NCBI RefSeq assembly: GCF_014466955.1 | Contig: NZ_AP023396.1 | Coordinates: forward strand, 4,836,001-4,900,000 | DNA from: Nocardia wallacei | GTDB lineage: Bacteria; Actinomycetota; Actinomycetes; Mycobacteriales; Mycobacteriaceae | Length of the DNA stretch: 64,000 nt | Direction of reading: 5' to 3' | In this document: positions 48,476 to 56,937 of the stretch, one piece after another | Layout of the letters: the number at the start of each line of letters is the position of its first letter | How positions within the stretch are numbered: the first letter of the stretch is position 1 | The notes under the pieces: generated by a model | What the model saw: the letters and a program-made list of their open reading frames with translations, nothing else | What the model was told of the DNA's origin: nothing | Database searches by the model: none | Translations under genes and position numbers: made by a program

Positions 48476-49429
48476 GGTGTGCGCGCAGTGGTGGTCGGAT
48501 CCGGAATCGTCGGGCTCACAACGGCGTCCGAGCTGCTGTGCCGCGGCCACGAGGTCGTCGTGGTGAGCGCGGAGCCGGTCAGTTCGTCGACGTCCTTTCT
48601 CGCTGCCGCGGTCTGGTTTCCCACCGCGGCCGGTCCGGCCGACCGCGTCGCAGCCTGGAGCGCCGAAACGTTCACGCAGTTGGAGCGCCTGGCTCGCGCC
48701 GGTGTTCCGGGCGCGCGGATGTGCGAGTCGCTCGCCGTCTACCGCGACGAGCCGCCGACCCCGCCGTGGTCCTCGGCCGTGCGCGCGTTCCGCCGGGCGC
48801 GCGGGGACGAGCTCCCACCGCGCTACCGGTTCGGCTACCGGTTCACCGTCCCGCTGCTCGAGATGCCGCTCTATCTGCCGTGGCTGGAGAACCAGGTGCG
48901 CCGGGCGGGCGCGCGGCAGGTGCGCCGGACGGTGCAGCGGCTGGACGAATTCGCCGATCTCGCACCGGATGTCGTGATCAACTGCGCGGGCCTGCGCGCC
49001 GGGCCACTGGCCGGCGACACCGGGATGTACCCGATTCGCGGCCAGATCGTGCGCGTCGCCAACCCGGGCGTCTCGATATCGGTGCGCGACGAGGCGCATC
49101 CGCTGGGCCGGGCCTACGTGCACCCGCGCACCCACGACTGCATCCTCGGCGGCACGCTGGACGCCGGAGCCTGGGACCGCTCCCCCGATCCCGAACTGAC
49201 GCAATCGATCCTGAGCCGCTGCCGCGACCTGGTGCCGGAACTCGCCGAGGCAGAGGTCCTCGAGACACTTGTGGGCCTGCGCCCCGGCCGCGACGAGGTG
49301 CGCCTCGAAATCGACTCCGCCACAAGCGGTATCACGCCCGTGATCCACAACTACGGCCACGGCGGCTCGGGCGTGACGATCGCGCACGGGTGCGCCCGCG
49401 AGGTGGCGGAGCTGGTCAGCTCGCTCTGA
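48470..49429 (+). CDS. D-amino-acid oxidase
   Basis: A 319-residue FAD enzyme of the DAAO/DASPO family, oxidising D-amino acids to 2-oxo acids with H2O2. The FAD motif is VVVGSGIVGLTTASELLCRG; other blocks are VINCAGLRAG, the segment MYPIRGQIVRV, YVHPRTHDCILGGT, LVGLRPGRDEVRLE and the C-terminal HNYGHGGSGVT. The GTG at 48470 overlaps the inverted repeat; GTG 48479 is an alternative. It is divergent from the amino-acid permease, a likely functional partner. Confidence 0.87.
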   Translation: MSGVRAVVVGSGIVGLTTASELLCRGHEVVVVSAEPVSSSTSFLAAAVWFPTAAGPADRVAAWSAETFTQLERLARAGVPGARMCESLAVYRDEPPTPPWSSAVRAFRRARGDELPPRYRFGYRFTVPLLEMPLYLPWLENQVRRAGARQVRRTVQRLDEFADLAPDVVINCAGLRAGPLAGDTGMYPIRGQIVRVANPGVSISVRDEAHPLGRAYVHPRTHDCILGGTLDAGAWDRSPDPELTQSILSRCRDLVPELAEAEVLETLVGLRPGRDEVRLEIDSATSGITPVIHNYGHGGSGVTIAHGCAREVAELVSSL

Positions 49430-50009
49430 GCCGACGGCTACCTGCCGATCGTGCTCGATCTGAAGGGCTTCTCGATGGCGTCCGATGCCGAGAACATCGC
49501 GGGCGCAGTGGATTCCGCCGCCGCGGCGCACCCGGGGTGTGCCGATCTCCCTGGTCACGCACAGCGTGGGCGCGGTCAGCGGCCGCTATTACCTGCGAGC
49601 GCTCGGCGGGCACGAGGCGGTGAACACCTACATCGCCATCGGCGCACCGCAATACGGTTCGCCGGGAGCGTGCGGGCAGCCGATCGGGCCGGAGGTGTGC
49701 CCCGGCACGGATTTCATGATCGCGCTCAATGCCGGTGACGACACTCCGGGCGATACGGCCTATTTCTCCGTGCGCAGCGCACGCGAATGGACCGACGGCC
49801 GCCTCGACGGCGGCCAGTGCCGGATGACGCCGTTCCCCTCGCTCGGCAACGGCGGCGTCGACCACACCCTCGAGCCGGTGCTGCCCGTCGTGCTGGATCA
49901 GGTCCGCACGGCACTCGCCGGTGACTGCGCGGGCGAGTACGCCGGCGACCCGGACGGCGTCGTCACCTCCGACACCAGCCTGTTCCCGAGCGGCGTGCCC
50001 TTCGGCTGA
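49430..50009 (+). pseudogene. Truncated, frameshifted secreted lipase/esterase
   Basis: The region begins directly after the DAAO stop with DGYLPIVLDLKGFSMASDAE in one frame, and shifts frame near 49540 to VPISLVTHSVGAVSGRYYLRAL and the rest of an alpha/beta-hydrolase (lipase class 2 type) to residue FPSGVPFG. The N-terminal third, including the signal peptide and oxyanion loop, is missing. The nucleophile elbow THSVG is still intact, but no full protein can be made. Confidence 0.8.
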
Positions 50010-50732
50010 CTAGAGCCCATCGAGCCAGGATTGCCATGCAGCCGTGCGGGATTCGCGGTCCACCGGGGTCCCGTAGAAGTACTGGACCGAACTCACCATG
50101 CGGCGCCGGTCGTCGGCCATGAAGCGATAGAAACCCTGCTCGGTGCGGATGCCCAGCAGCAGCTTGTCCCGCAGATCCACCACGCCCTCGATCGTTTCCA
50201 GGCCCGCCGGTGCGAGGCACACCCGGTCACCCAGCGCGGGATCCGCGCCGAGGCGCGCGATCAGCTCGCGCCACACCGCCTCGACGGACAGCGAGGTGAA
50301 AACGGTGGCGACCACATTCGCCACCGGCAGCCCGCGAAAGTACCGTAAGTACTCGGACAAGTTGTGCAGGAACATATCCCAGCCCTTGCCGAAACCGTCG
50401 TACTCCGCCTCCCAGTCGTCACCGAAGAATCCGCTCTGCACCAGGCGCAGTACCGTGGCGCCATCCGCTCTGCCCTCGACCAGGAACTCGATGGTCATCG
50501 GGACCGTGCCGTCCGGGCCGGGCGCGCCGTACACGACCCGCCGGCCCGGCTCCGACTCCAGCACCTGCCCTGCCTGGGTGTTGCCGCCGCCGAAATCCGC
50601 CTCGAGTTCACCGGCGTCGTCGGCGTGCGGCACGAACCAGACCGACATGCCCTCCGGCGTGGAGATCGCGCGCCACACCTGGTCGGGTGTGACGGCGAGT
50701 TCGATCTCCTTCGCCAGGCGGCGCTCGTCCAC
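50010..50732 (-). CDS. SRPBCC (AHSA1-like) domain protein
   Basis: A 240-residue protein whose first ~150 residues form an Activator-of-Hsp90-like START-type domain (KEIELAVTPDQVWRAISTPEGMSVWF, FGKGWDMFLHNLSEYLRYF in parts). The remaining residues are a second, weaker domain with WQSWLDGL at the end. GTG at 50732 lies 5 bases after the stop of the VOC gene. Operon order on the minus strand: ArsR-like regulator, VOC protein, SRPBCC protein. This combination is common in actinobacteria and is regulated by the ArsR-type protein. Confidence 0.82.
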   Translation of the reverse strand: MDERRLAKEIELAVTPDQVWRAISTPEGMSVWFVPHADDAGELEADFGGGNTQAGQVLESEPGRRVVYGAPGPDGTVPMTIEFLVEGRADGATVLRLVQSGFFGDDWEAEYDGFGKGWDMFLHNLSEYLRYFRGLPVANVVATVFTSLSVEAVWRELIARLGADPALGDRVCLAPAGLETIEGVVDLRDKLLLGIRTEQGFYRFMADDRRRMVSSVQYFYGTPVDRESRTAAWQSWLDGL

Positions 50733-50737
50733 CGAGG

Positions 50738-51148
50738 TCAGTCCTGCTGGGTGAGGACGATGAGGTTGCCGCAGGTGTCGTCGAACACCGCCTGCGCGCC
50801 GAAATCGGTCTTCGTCGGCTCCTGCGTGAACCGGACGCCGTGCTCCTTCATCCGCTCGTAGTCCTTCTGCAAGTCGGTGCTGCCGAGCATGGTGTACGGC
50901 ATCCCGGCCTCGTAGAGCGTCTTCTTGTACACCTGCGCGGCCGGTTTTCCTTCGAGCTGAATGCCGGGGTTCCAGTCCGGTTCGAGCAGTATCTCGACAC
51001 CGTCGGGCGCGTCGGGTGAGACGACGGTCAGCCATTTGGCGTCGCCGACCGGGATGTCGGTCTTCTTCACGAAGCCGAGCACGTCGGTGTAGAACGCCAA
51101 CGCCTTGTCCTGGTCATCCACGGGGATGCTGGTTACGGGAACGAACAT
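50738..51148 (-). CDS. VOC/glyoxalase superfamily protein
   Basis: A 136-residue vicinal-oxygen-chelate protein: VTSIPVDDQDKALAFYTDVLGF at the N-terminus, VEILLEPD in the middle and QAVFDDTCGNLIVLTQ at the end. The metal and substrate are not known. Three bases separate it from the stop of the ArsR-like gene, indicating one operon. Confidence 0.86.
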   Translation of the reverse strand: MFVPVTSIPVDDQDKALAFYTDVLGFVKKTDIPVGDAKWLTVVSPDAPDGVEILLEPDWNPGIQLEGKPAAQVYKKTLYEAGMPYTMLGSTDLQKDYERMKEHGVRFTQEPTKTDFGAQAVFDDTCGNLIVLTQQD

Positions 51149-51151
51149 GAA

Positions 51152-51745
51152 TCAGCCCTTCTCTTGTGGTCGAACTGCGGGATGCACGGCGATGACGAGG
51201 CGATGTGCGCGCCCGCCGGTCGCGGACTCGTCGTGGTACTCGGCGATCAGCGAGGTGACCGCCGCGGTCAGCTTCTCGGCGAACTCGGCGCGGTCGGCCG
51301 CCGAGGCGAACCGGACCTCGCCGTCGAGGGCGAAGGTCGCCACCCGTTTGCGAGCCGCGGCCGCGCCCGTGATCAGCGCGCCCACGTCCCGCACCAAACG
51401 CGCGGCCACCGCCAGCAACCACCGCGCCGACAACTGATCCCGCGCACGCTCCGGATCCGGCTCCACCGGCGCCAGCGCACTCGGCGAAATCACATACGAA
51501 GCCGCAGTAGCCCGCAAGATGCGCTCGGTCAGGTTGCCCTTGCGCCGTTCCTCCACCAGCTCCACCAGCCCGTGCCGCTCCAGCGCCCGCAGGTGATAGT
51601 TCACCTTCTGCCTGGTCAGCCCGACCCGATGCGCCAGCGTCGTCGCCGACCCCGGTTCCGCCAGCTCGGCCAGCAGCCGCGCCCGAACCGGGTCCAACGA
51701 AACCTCGGCCGCCTCCGGGTCCTCGATCACCGCCACGTCGTGCAT
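51152..51745 (-). CDS. ArsR-like winged-helix regulator
   Basis: A 197-residue regulator. The HTH is at residues ~20-70 (VRARLLAELAEPGSATTLA, VGLTRQKVNYHLRALERHGLVE), followed by a C-terminal domain of ~110 residues. It is the first gene of the operon with VOC and SRPBCC genes. A perfect AT-rich palindrome immediately upstream (51764-51779) is the probable autoregulatory operator. Confidence 0.85.
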   Translation of the reverse strand: MHDVAVIEDPEAAEVSLDPVRARLLAELAEPGSATTLAHRVGLTRQKVNYHLRALERHGLVELVEERRKGNLTERILRATAASYVISPSALAPVEPDPERARDQLSARWLLAVAARLVRDVGALITGAAAARKRVATFALDGEVRFASAADRAEFAEKLTAAVTSLIAEYHDESATGGRAHRLVIAVHPAVRPQEKG

Positions 51746-51763
51746 GTCCCCACCCTCTCACCG

Positions 51764-51779
51764 ACAAATTTTTTTGTCA
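51764..51779 (-). promoter_or_regulatory. Palindromic operator of the ArsR-like operon
   Basis: GACAAA-TTTT-TTTGTC (16 bp) lies 19 bases upstream of the regulator start. On the minus strand it overlaps a TTGACA -35-like hexamer. Confidence 0.6.
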
Positions 51780-51802
51780 ATGGCTCGGGCGAGGCGAGCC
51801 GA

Positions 51803-52018
51803 TCAGTTCGTCCACGCCCGCAAGCACCACAGCGGCCGCGAGGGGCAAGCCCGCTCGTCATCGACCGGCGCGACCTCGACGGTGCACGACGGGTCCCATT
51901 TCCGCAGCGCCACAAGGACTCTCGCGATTGTGTCGGGGCTGGCGGTGTAGGTGAGGGTGGGCGGCCTGCCGCGATCCGATTTCCTGGGGCGTTGTGGAAG
52001 CGCGCCCTCCACGTTCAT
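51803..52018 (-). CDS. Small hypothetical protein B1 (paralogue of 56239-56454)
   Basis: A 71-residue soluble protein of unknown function. The core RPPTLTYTASPDTIARVLVA is followed by LRKWDPSCTVEVAPVD and a Cys/Trp-rich end (ACPSRPLWCLRAWTN). It is 71 residues in both copies and differs at only ~10 positions, most near the N-terminus. The ATG overlaps the stop of A1 (ATGA), so the two are translationally coupled. Having two intact copies suggests a real protein. Confidence 0.65.
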   Translation of the reverse strand: MNVEGALPQRPRKSDRGRPPTLTYTASPDTIARVLVALRKWDPSCTVEVAPVDDERACPSRPLWCLRAWTN

Positions 52019-52344
52019 CGCATCTCCCCCCTCCGAGAGCGACCTGGGACATACGGCTCGACTTGCGGTTGGTGATCAGTGACCCGAGCCGATACCGCAG
52101 CCCCACCTACGGGCGAAGCGATCTCCTTCCAGAACTCGTGTCTAACCTTGTCCCACAACGGGTCCCATTCCGGATGCCGCGCCCGCACATCCGCCAGATC
52201 AGTACCCGGAGCAAACCTCACCGCACCCGGACGCGCTCCGGTGCTGTGCACTGCCATCACCTCGATTCCCCTCCTGGTGTCATGAGTGGGCCGCCACACA
52301 GCCAGGAGTCCATCGACCCGAGTCGTGCGCTCGCCATCGATCAC
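52015..52344 (-). CDS. Hypothetical protein A1 (paralogue of 56451-56768)
   Basis: A 109-residue protein, unrecognised. It opens VIDGERTTRVDGLLAVWRP, then has a GIEVMAVHSTGA strand, FAPGTDLADVRARHPEWDPL and LWDKVRHEFWKEIASP. GTG at 52344 is chosen because GAGG lies 5 bases upstream and because a conserved seven-codon ORF ends on it (GTGA overlap) in both copies. The IS3 element lies 31 bases upstream and separates it from gene C, which probably preceded it. Confidence 0.6.
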   Translation of the reverse strand: MIDGERTTRVDGLLAVWRPTHDTRRGIEVMAVHSTGARPGAVRFAPGTDLADVRARHPEWDPLWDKVRHEFWKEIASPVGGAAVSARVTDHQPQVEPYVPGRSRRGEMR

Positions 52345-52364
52345 CGCAACCTCGTTATGGACAC
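52341..52364 (-). other. Seven-codon leader ORF upstream of A1
   Basis: GTG-started micro-ORF reading V-S-I-T-R-L-R-stop, preceded by GGGAGG at 5-base spacing and ending in a GTGA overlap with A1. The same leader (V-P-I-T-R-L-R) precedes A2. Conservation of the start, length, stop and ribosome site suggests translational coupling. Confidence 0.5.
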
Positions 52365-52426
52365 GCAAACCTCCCTGAATCCCCCCGGCATGTCCGGAGA
52401 CTTCATCTCTTGGAGAGGATGTAGTC

Positions 52427-53691
<1,265 letters not shown>

Positions 53692-53720
53692 GTCTCCGGA
53701 CTCACCGGGGGGATTCACCC

Positions 53721-54071
53721 CTAGTCATGAACCCGCCCATGGCGAATGCTCTGATCTGAGCGTTCCTCAGCCTGAAGCGAGCCAGTAGACAGCCGGACGG
53801 CGAGCAGATGGGCATCAGGATCAGCGGCGGCCAGCCCATCGAGCACGGCCAGCAGTGTCTGCAGATCCGGAGCGGAAGGCGTCACCGACTCCAAAGGCAC
53901 TGGCCGACATGAAATGTCGCACGCGGCGGCACGTCCCCGGGCAGCACTGCCGGAGAACCCAGCAATATGACGTTCCGTCATTCTCGCGTGTTGGGCTACT
54001 TCGAGACCCGATACGTCGACACGCACCAAGCGGACCGCGGTTGGCCTGTCGTTCGGTTCGTCAGGTTCCAT
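53721..54071 (-). CDS. Hypothetical protein C, upstream partner of A1-B1
   Basis: A 116-residue protein without recognised family. It has a basic first half (VRLVRVDVSGLEVAQHARM) and a helical C-terminal part (PDLQTLLAVLDGLAAADPDAHLLAVRL). AGAGGA is 5 bases before the ATG. It is divergent from the XRE-TPR regulator and ends just before the IS3 right end; with the IS and one CCC removed, its stop lies directly before the ribosome site of the A1 leader. So C-A-B were probably one operon. No second copy of C is present near A2. Confidence 0.55.
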   Translation of the reverse strand: MEPDEPNDRPTAVRLVRVDVSGLEVAQHARMTERHIAGFSGSAARGRAAACDISCRPVPLESVTPSAPDLQTLLAVLDGLAAADPDAHLLAVRLSTGSLQAEERSDQSIRHGRVHD

Positions 54072-54176
54072 GCTTTCCTCTCGCCTCGATTTTGGTGGGC
54101 ACGGCTCCAGAAGATCGCCGTAGGCCGGCACGGTTGCTCGGACACCACAGACTTTTCCGAATTTCGAGTCGGCGAG

Positions 54177-54195
54177 GTGCCAAACTTTTTGGCAC
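54177..54195. promoter_or_regulatory. Perfect palindrome between gene C and the XRE regulator
   Basis: GTGCCAAA-CTT-TTTGGCAC, 19 bp, in the divergent region 54072-54224. It is the most likely operator for the adjacent regulator. Confidence 0.65.
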
Positions 54196-54224
54196 GCTGG
54201 GAACCACAGAGAGCGTTGAATAGG

Positions 54225-55445
54225 ATGGTGAACAAGATGCCGAAGGACCGTGGCAGTGCCGGTTCCCGAGTCGCACAGGCACGGAAACTGGCGGGAATCA
54301 CCCAACGCGAACTGGCTGCCCGAGCGGCCGTTTCACACAGTCTCGTACGGGCCGTCGAACGAGGCGCTGTGCCAGCTTCTGCGGCTTTCCTCGGCGCTGT
54401 GTCCAAGGCACTCCGGGTGAGCGTTCCAGACCTGACAGGTCAGCCGTACGCTCCCACACCCGGTCAGGACAGCGGAGTACACGCCGCGGTGGCAGTGCTG
54501 CGAACTGAACTCGCGGCCTACGACCTGGACAATTCGGAAGTACTCGAAATTCGGGCACTCGAGCAAATCGCCCAGGACGTGCAACAGGTCGGTCATTACC
54601 GTCGTGCAGCGGCGTTTCACAAATTGAGTGACGCGCTGCCACCATTACTCGGGGAGGTACGTGCGGCTGTACACCGCAGCCACGGCACGACGCGTGATCA
54701 GGCGTGCGTATTACTTTGCGAGTTGTACTATTCTGCTCACAGCCTCGCACACAAGCTCGGATACACCGACCTCGCCGCTCTTGCAATTGATCGCTTGGCG
54801 TGGGCTGCAAGCGAAGCCGACGATTATCTCTGGATTGCCACGAGTCAGTTCCATCGCGCGGCAATCCTCACGTCCGGCGGGAACTGGACAGCAGCGTTGG
54901 TGTTCCTGGAGCGCTGCCGCGCCAGCGTGGAACCGCGCCTGAGTGCCGGCCATCGCCGGGATTTGACCGCATGGGGTGGTTTGCATCTACAGTCCGGCCT
55001 GGCCGCTGCACGGTCCGGAAGGCGTGACCTCGCCGACAGCCACCTCGCAGAGGCACACCAAACGGCGATCAGAGTCGGGGACGACAACGATCCCATCCTG
55101 TCATTCGGGCCGACTAATGTCGGCATTTGGGCGGTGGCGCTTGCGGTCGAAGGTTTGGATGGCACCGAAGCGTTGAATCGGTCCAACGGTCTCGTCATCC
55201 CTACCGGTACGCCGAAGGAACGAGCCGGGCACCACTACATAGACCTGTCTCGGGCGTACTTGCTCCACGGTGACCGAATGAAGTCACTCGCAGCCCTTCA
55301 CACAGCCCGCGCCATCGCACCCTCGCAGACCAGATACAACCCCATGGTGCACGAGACGGTGCGGGCGTTGGCACGCGCCGAGGCGCGCACTATCGATGCC
55401 GTGCATGGTTTCGCCGTGTGGTGTGGAATCACCAACAGGCTGTAG
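54225..55445 (+). CDS. XRE regulator with TPR-like C-terminus (module copy 1)
   Basis: A 406-residue regulator. The HTH is at residues ~12-70 (VAQARKLAGITQRELAARAA, VSHSLVRAVERGAVP), followed by a helical TPR-like region of ~330 residues (YYSAHSLAHKLGYTDLAALAIDRLAW in parts). Start is uncertain between ATG 54225 and 54237. The codon use is clearly less GC-biased than in the stress genes, which suggests acquisition by transfer. It is divergent from gene C across the GTGCCAAA palindrome, and converges with the ABM gene. Confidence 0.8.
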   Translation: MVNKMPKDRGSAGSRVAQARKLAGITQRELAARAAVSHSLVRAVERGAVPASAAFLGAVSKALRVSVPDLTGQPYAPTPGQDSGVHAAVAVLRTELAAYDLDNSEVLEIRALEQIAQDVQQVGHYRRAAAFHKLSDALPPLLGEVRAAVHRSHGTTRDQACVLLCELYYSAHSLAHKLGYTDLAALAIDRLAWAASEADDYLWIATSQFHRAAILTSGGNWTAALVFLERCRASVEPRLSAGHRRDLTAWGGLHLQSGLAAARSGRRDLADSHLAEAHQTAIRVGDDNDPILSFGPTNVGIWAVALAVEGLDGTEALNRSNGLVIPTGTPKERAGHHYIDLSRAYLLHGDRMKSLAALHTARAIAPSQTRYNPMVHETVRALARAEARTIDAVHGFAVWCGITNRL

Positions 55446-55446
55446 C

Positions 55447-55761
55447 TCAGCCGTCGGCGGGAAGTCCTTTCGCGGCTGTTGGAGTAAGGAACTCGACTCG
55501 AGCAGACGAAACATAATTGTCACGCTCAGAAAGGAAGTGCTTCGTATGCGGCTGCCGCTCGTGCTCCTCGAAAGCCGAGCGGTCGCGGTACACCTCATAG
55601 AAAACGCGGGCCAGCGGTTCGCCTTCCACTGTGTGGGTCGCGTACACCAACGTGCCCGGCTCATGGCGGGTGATGCCCGCTACCGTCTCGGCGACCAACC
55701 GGTCGAATCCCTCGGCCTTTGCCGCGTCCTGCAGGTCGAACCTCACGACGAGCGCGAACAT
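55447..55761 (-). CDS. ABM-domain protein (antibiotic biosynthesis monooxygenase-like)
   Basis: A 104-residue dimeric alpha-beta barrel protein: FALVVRFDLQDAAKAEGFDRL, HEPGTLVYATHTVEGEPLAR, VFYEVYRDRSAFEEHERQPH and FLSERDNYVSS. Such proteins include cofactor-free monooxygenases and heme-degrading enzymes, though many have unknown roles. GTAAGGAGA is 6 bases before the ATG. Two decayed relatives are found at 56165-56230 and 59327-59485. Confidence 0.85.
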   Translation of the reverse strand: MFALVVRFDLQDAAKAEGFDRLVAETVAGITRHEPGTLVYATHTVEGEPLARVFYEVYRDRSAFEEHERQPHTKHFLSERDNYVSSARVEFLTPTAAKGLPADG

Positions 55762-56233
55762 CGAATCTCCTTACAGCAATTGAACGCACGTCCCGGACCG
55801 CCGGCCGGTCCGGGACTGTTCACGGTACCGGCATATCGTCAGCCGCTCACTCAGCTCGCTCGGCCGTTTGCATGCCTACTCCGAAGAAGCTGGGTGCCGC
55901 GCACGCATGCACCGACAGCGACGACCAGGGCGTGGATGGCTCCGGTCCCATCCGACTGCCGACACCGACTTGCACCGAGCTTCGCAAACCGCTTTGTAGC
56001 ACAGGGCGAATCAGCGCTGATCCATGCGAGCGTCTGATGGAATGGGCAAGGTGACTACGAGTTGGACGGCCTACCGAGCTGCTGACGTGCAGGCGGTGGT
56101 GGCGAAGAACTGGCGACCGGGCGGCCGGACCGGCTGTTGCGCAAGGCTGCGGCCGGGCTGGCCACCAGCGGTTCGCCTTCCACGATGTGGGTCGCGCACA
56201 CCAACGTGCCCCGTTCATGGCGGGTGGCGGTGC
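55762..56233. other. Non-coding or decayed region upstream of the second module
   Basis: About 470 bases without an intact gene. Its right end (56165-56230) is a fragment of an ABM-domain gene; the rest shows no family match, so it is read as debris from the rearrangements in this accessory region. Confidence 0.5.
56165..56230 (-). pseudogene. Fragment of an ABM-domain gene
   Basis: About 22 codons read RHERGTLVCATHIVEGEPL on the minus strand, matching residues ~33-51 of the intact protein at 55447-55761. Nothing of the N- or C-terminal parts continues, and the fragment stops at the border of the duplicated segment (56234). Confidence 0.75.
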
Positions 56234-56238
56234 GCCGA

Positions 56239-56454
56239 TCAGTTCGTCCACGCCCGCAAGCACCACAGCGGCCGCGAGGGGCAAGCCCGCTCGCCATCGA
56301 CCGGCGCGACCTCGACGGTGCACGACGGGTCCCATTTCCGCAGCGCCACAAGGAATCTCGCGATTGTGTCGGGGCTGGCGGTGTAGGTGAGGGTGGGCGG
56401 CCTGCCGATATCCGGTTTCCGGGGTCGTTGCGGAAGCTCGCGGTCCGGGTTCAT
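56239..56454 (-). CDS. Small hypothetical protein B2 (paralogue of 51803-52018)
   Basis: A 71-residue protein with the same core as B1 (RPPTLTYTASPDTIARFLVA, LRKWDPSCTVEVAPVD, ACPSRPLWCLRAWTN). It starts by ATGA overlap with A2. The near-identity of the C-terminal 50 residues, against a more variable start, suggests recent gene conversion or functional constraint. Confidence 0.65.
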   Translation of the reverse strand: MNPDRELPQRPRKPDIGRPPTLTYTASPDTIARFLVALRKWDPSCTVEVAPVDGERACPSRPLWCLRAWTN

Positions 56455-56768
56455 CGCACGTCCCCGCTCCGCCACCCGGGGGCAGTATGCGACGGGTGAC
56501 TGTTGGCGCGAGCCGACAGCACGGCGCCACCTGCGGGTGAAGCGACCTCACGCCAGAATTCGTGTCTCACCTTGTCCCACAACCGATCCCATCCCGGACG
56601 CTGCGCCCGCGCCTCCGCCAGATCGGTACCCGGAGCGAACGTCACCACCTCCTGGGGCGCTCCGGTGTCGTGCACTGCCAGCACCTCGATTCCCTTCCTC
56701 GAGTCGTGAGTGGGCCGCCATACGGCCAGGAGCCCGTCGACCCGCGTCGTGCGCTCACCGTCGATCAC
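56451..56768 (-). CDS. Hypothetical protein A2 (paralogue of 52015-52344)
   Basis: A 105-residue unrecognised protein; VIDGERTTRVDGLLAVWRP is shared with A1 and the later FAPGTDLAEARAQRPGWDRL and LWDKVRHEFWREVASPAGG are close to it, while the C-terminal ~20 residues differ. GTG at 56768 is supported by the conserved leader ORF. It is divergent from the second XRE regulator (56938), which mirrors the first module. Confidence 0.6.
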   Translation of the reverse strand: MIDGERTTRVDGLLAVWRPTHDSRKGIEVLAVHDTGAPQEVVTFAPGTDLAEARAQRPGWDRLWDKVRHEFWREVASPAGGAVLSARANSHPSHTAPGWRSGDVR

Positions 56769-56788
56769 CGCAGCCTCGTTATGGGCAC
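56765..56788 (-). other. Seven-codon leader ORF upstream of A2
   Basis: GTG-started ORF reading V-P-I-T-R-L-R-stop with GGGAGG 5 bases upstream and GTGA overlap with A2; same layout as at 52341-52364. Confidence 0.5.
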
Positions 56789-56878
56789 GCAGACCTCCCT
56801 GTTGTGATGAAGTGGCCGATGCGGAAATGGCCTGCTCCAAGGGTTCCGGAGTGCTGTGGGTGATCCCAGCCACAAAGC

Positions 56879-56896
56879 TCGTACGAAGGTCGTACG
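56879..56896. promoter_or_regulatory. TCGTACG direct/inverted repeat before the second XRE gene
   Basis: TCGTACG at 56879-56885 and again at 56890-56896, with AAGG between; each contains the palindrome CGTACG and the outer AAGC/CTT bases extend the symmetry. It lies in the divergent region between A2 and the regulator at 56938. Confidence 0.5.
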
Positions 56897-56937
56897 CTTC
56901 CCCTACCGAGCGTGGAGGCGACGACCAGGGGGCGGCG

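Larger units (their letters stand above)
51798..52375. repeat. Segmental duplication, copy 1 (with 56234-56800)
   Basis: About 575 bases repeated 4.4 kb away in the same orientation, covering gene pair A-B and its leader. The 3' half (gene B) is nearly identical and the A part is more diverged. It ends exactly at the left end of the IS3 element. Confidence 0.88.
56234..56800. repeat. Segmental duplication, copy 2 (with 51798-52375)
   Basis: The second copy of the A-B pair and its leader. It begins at the same GCCGATC sequence as copy 1 and ends at the CCTCCCT ribosome site where the IS3 element entered copy 1. Confidence 0.88.
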
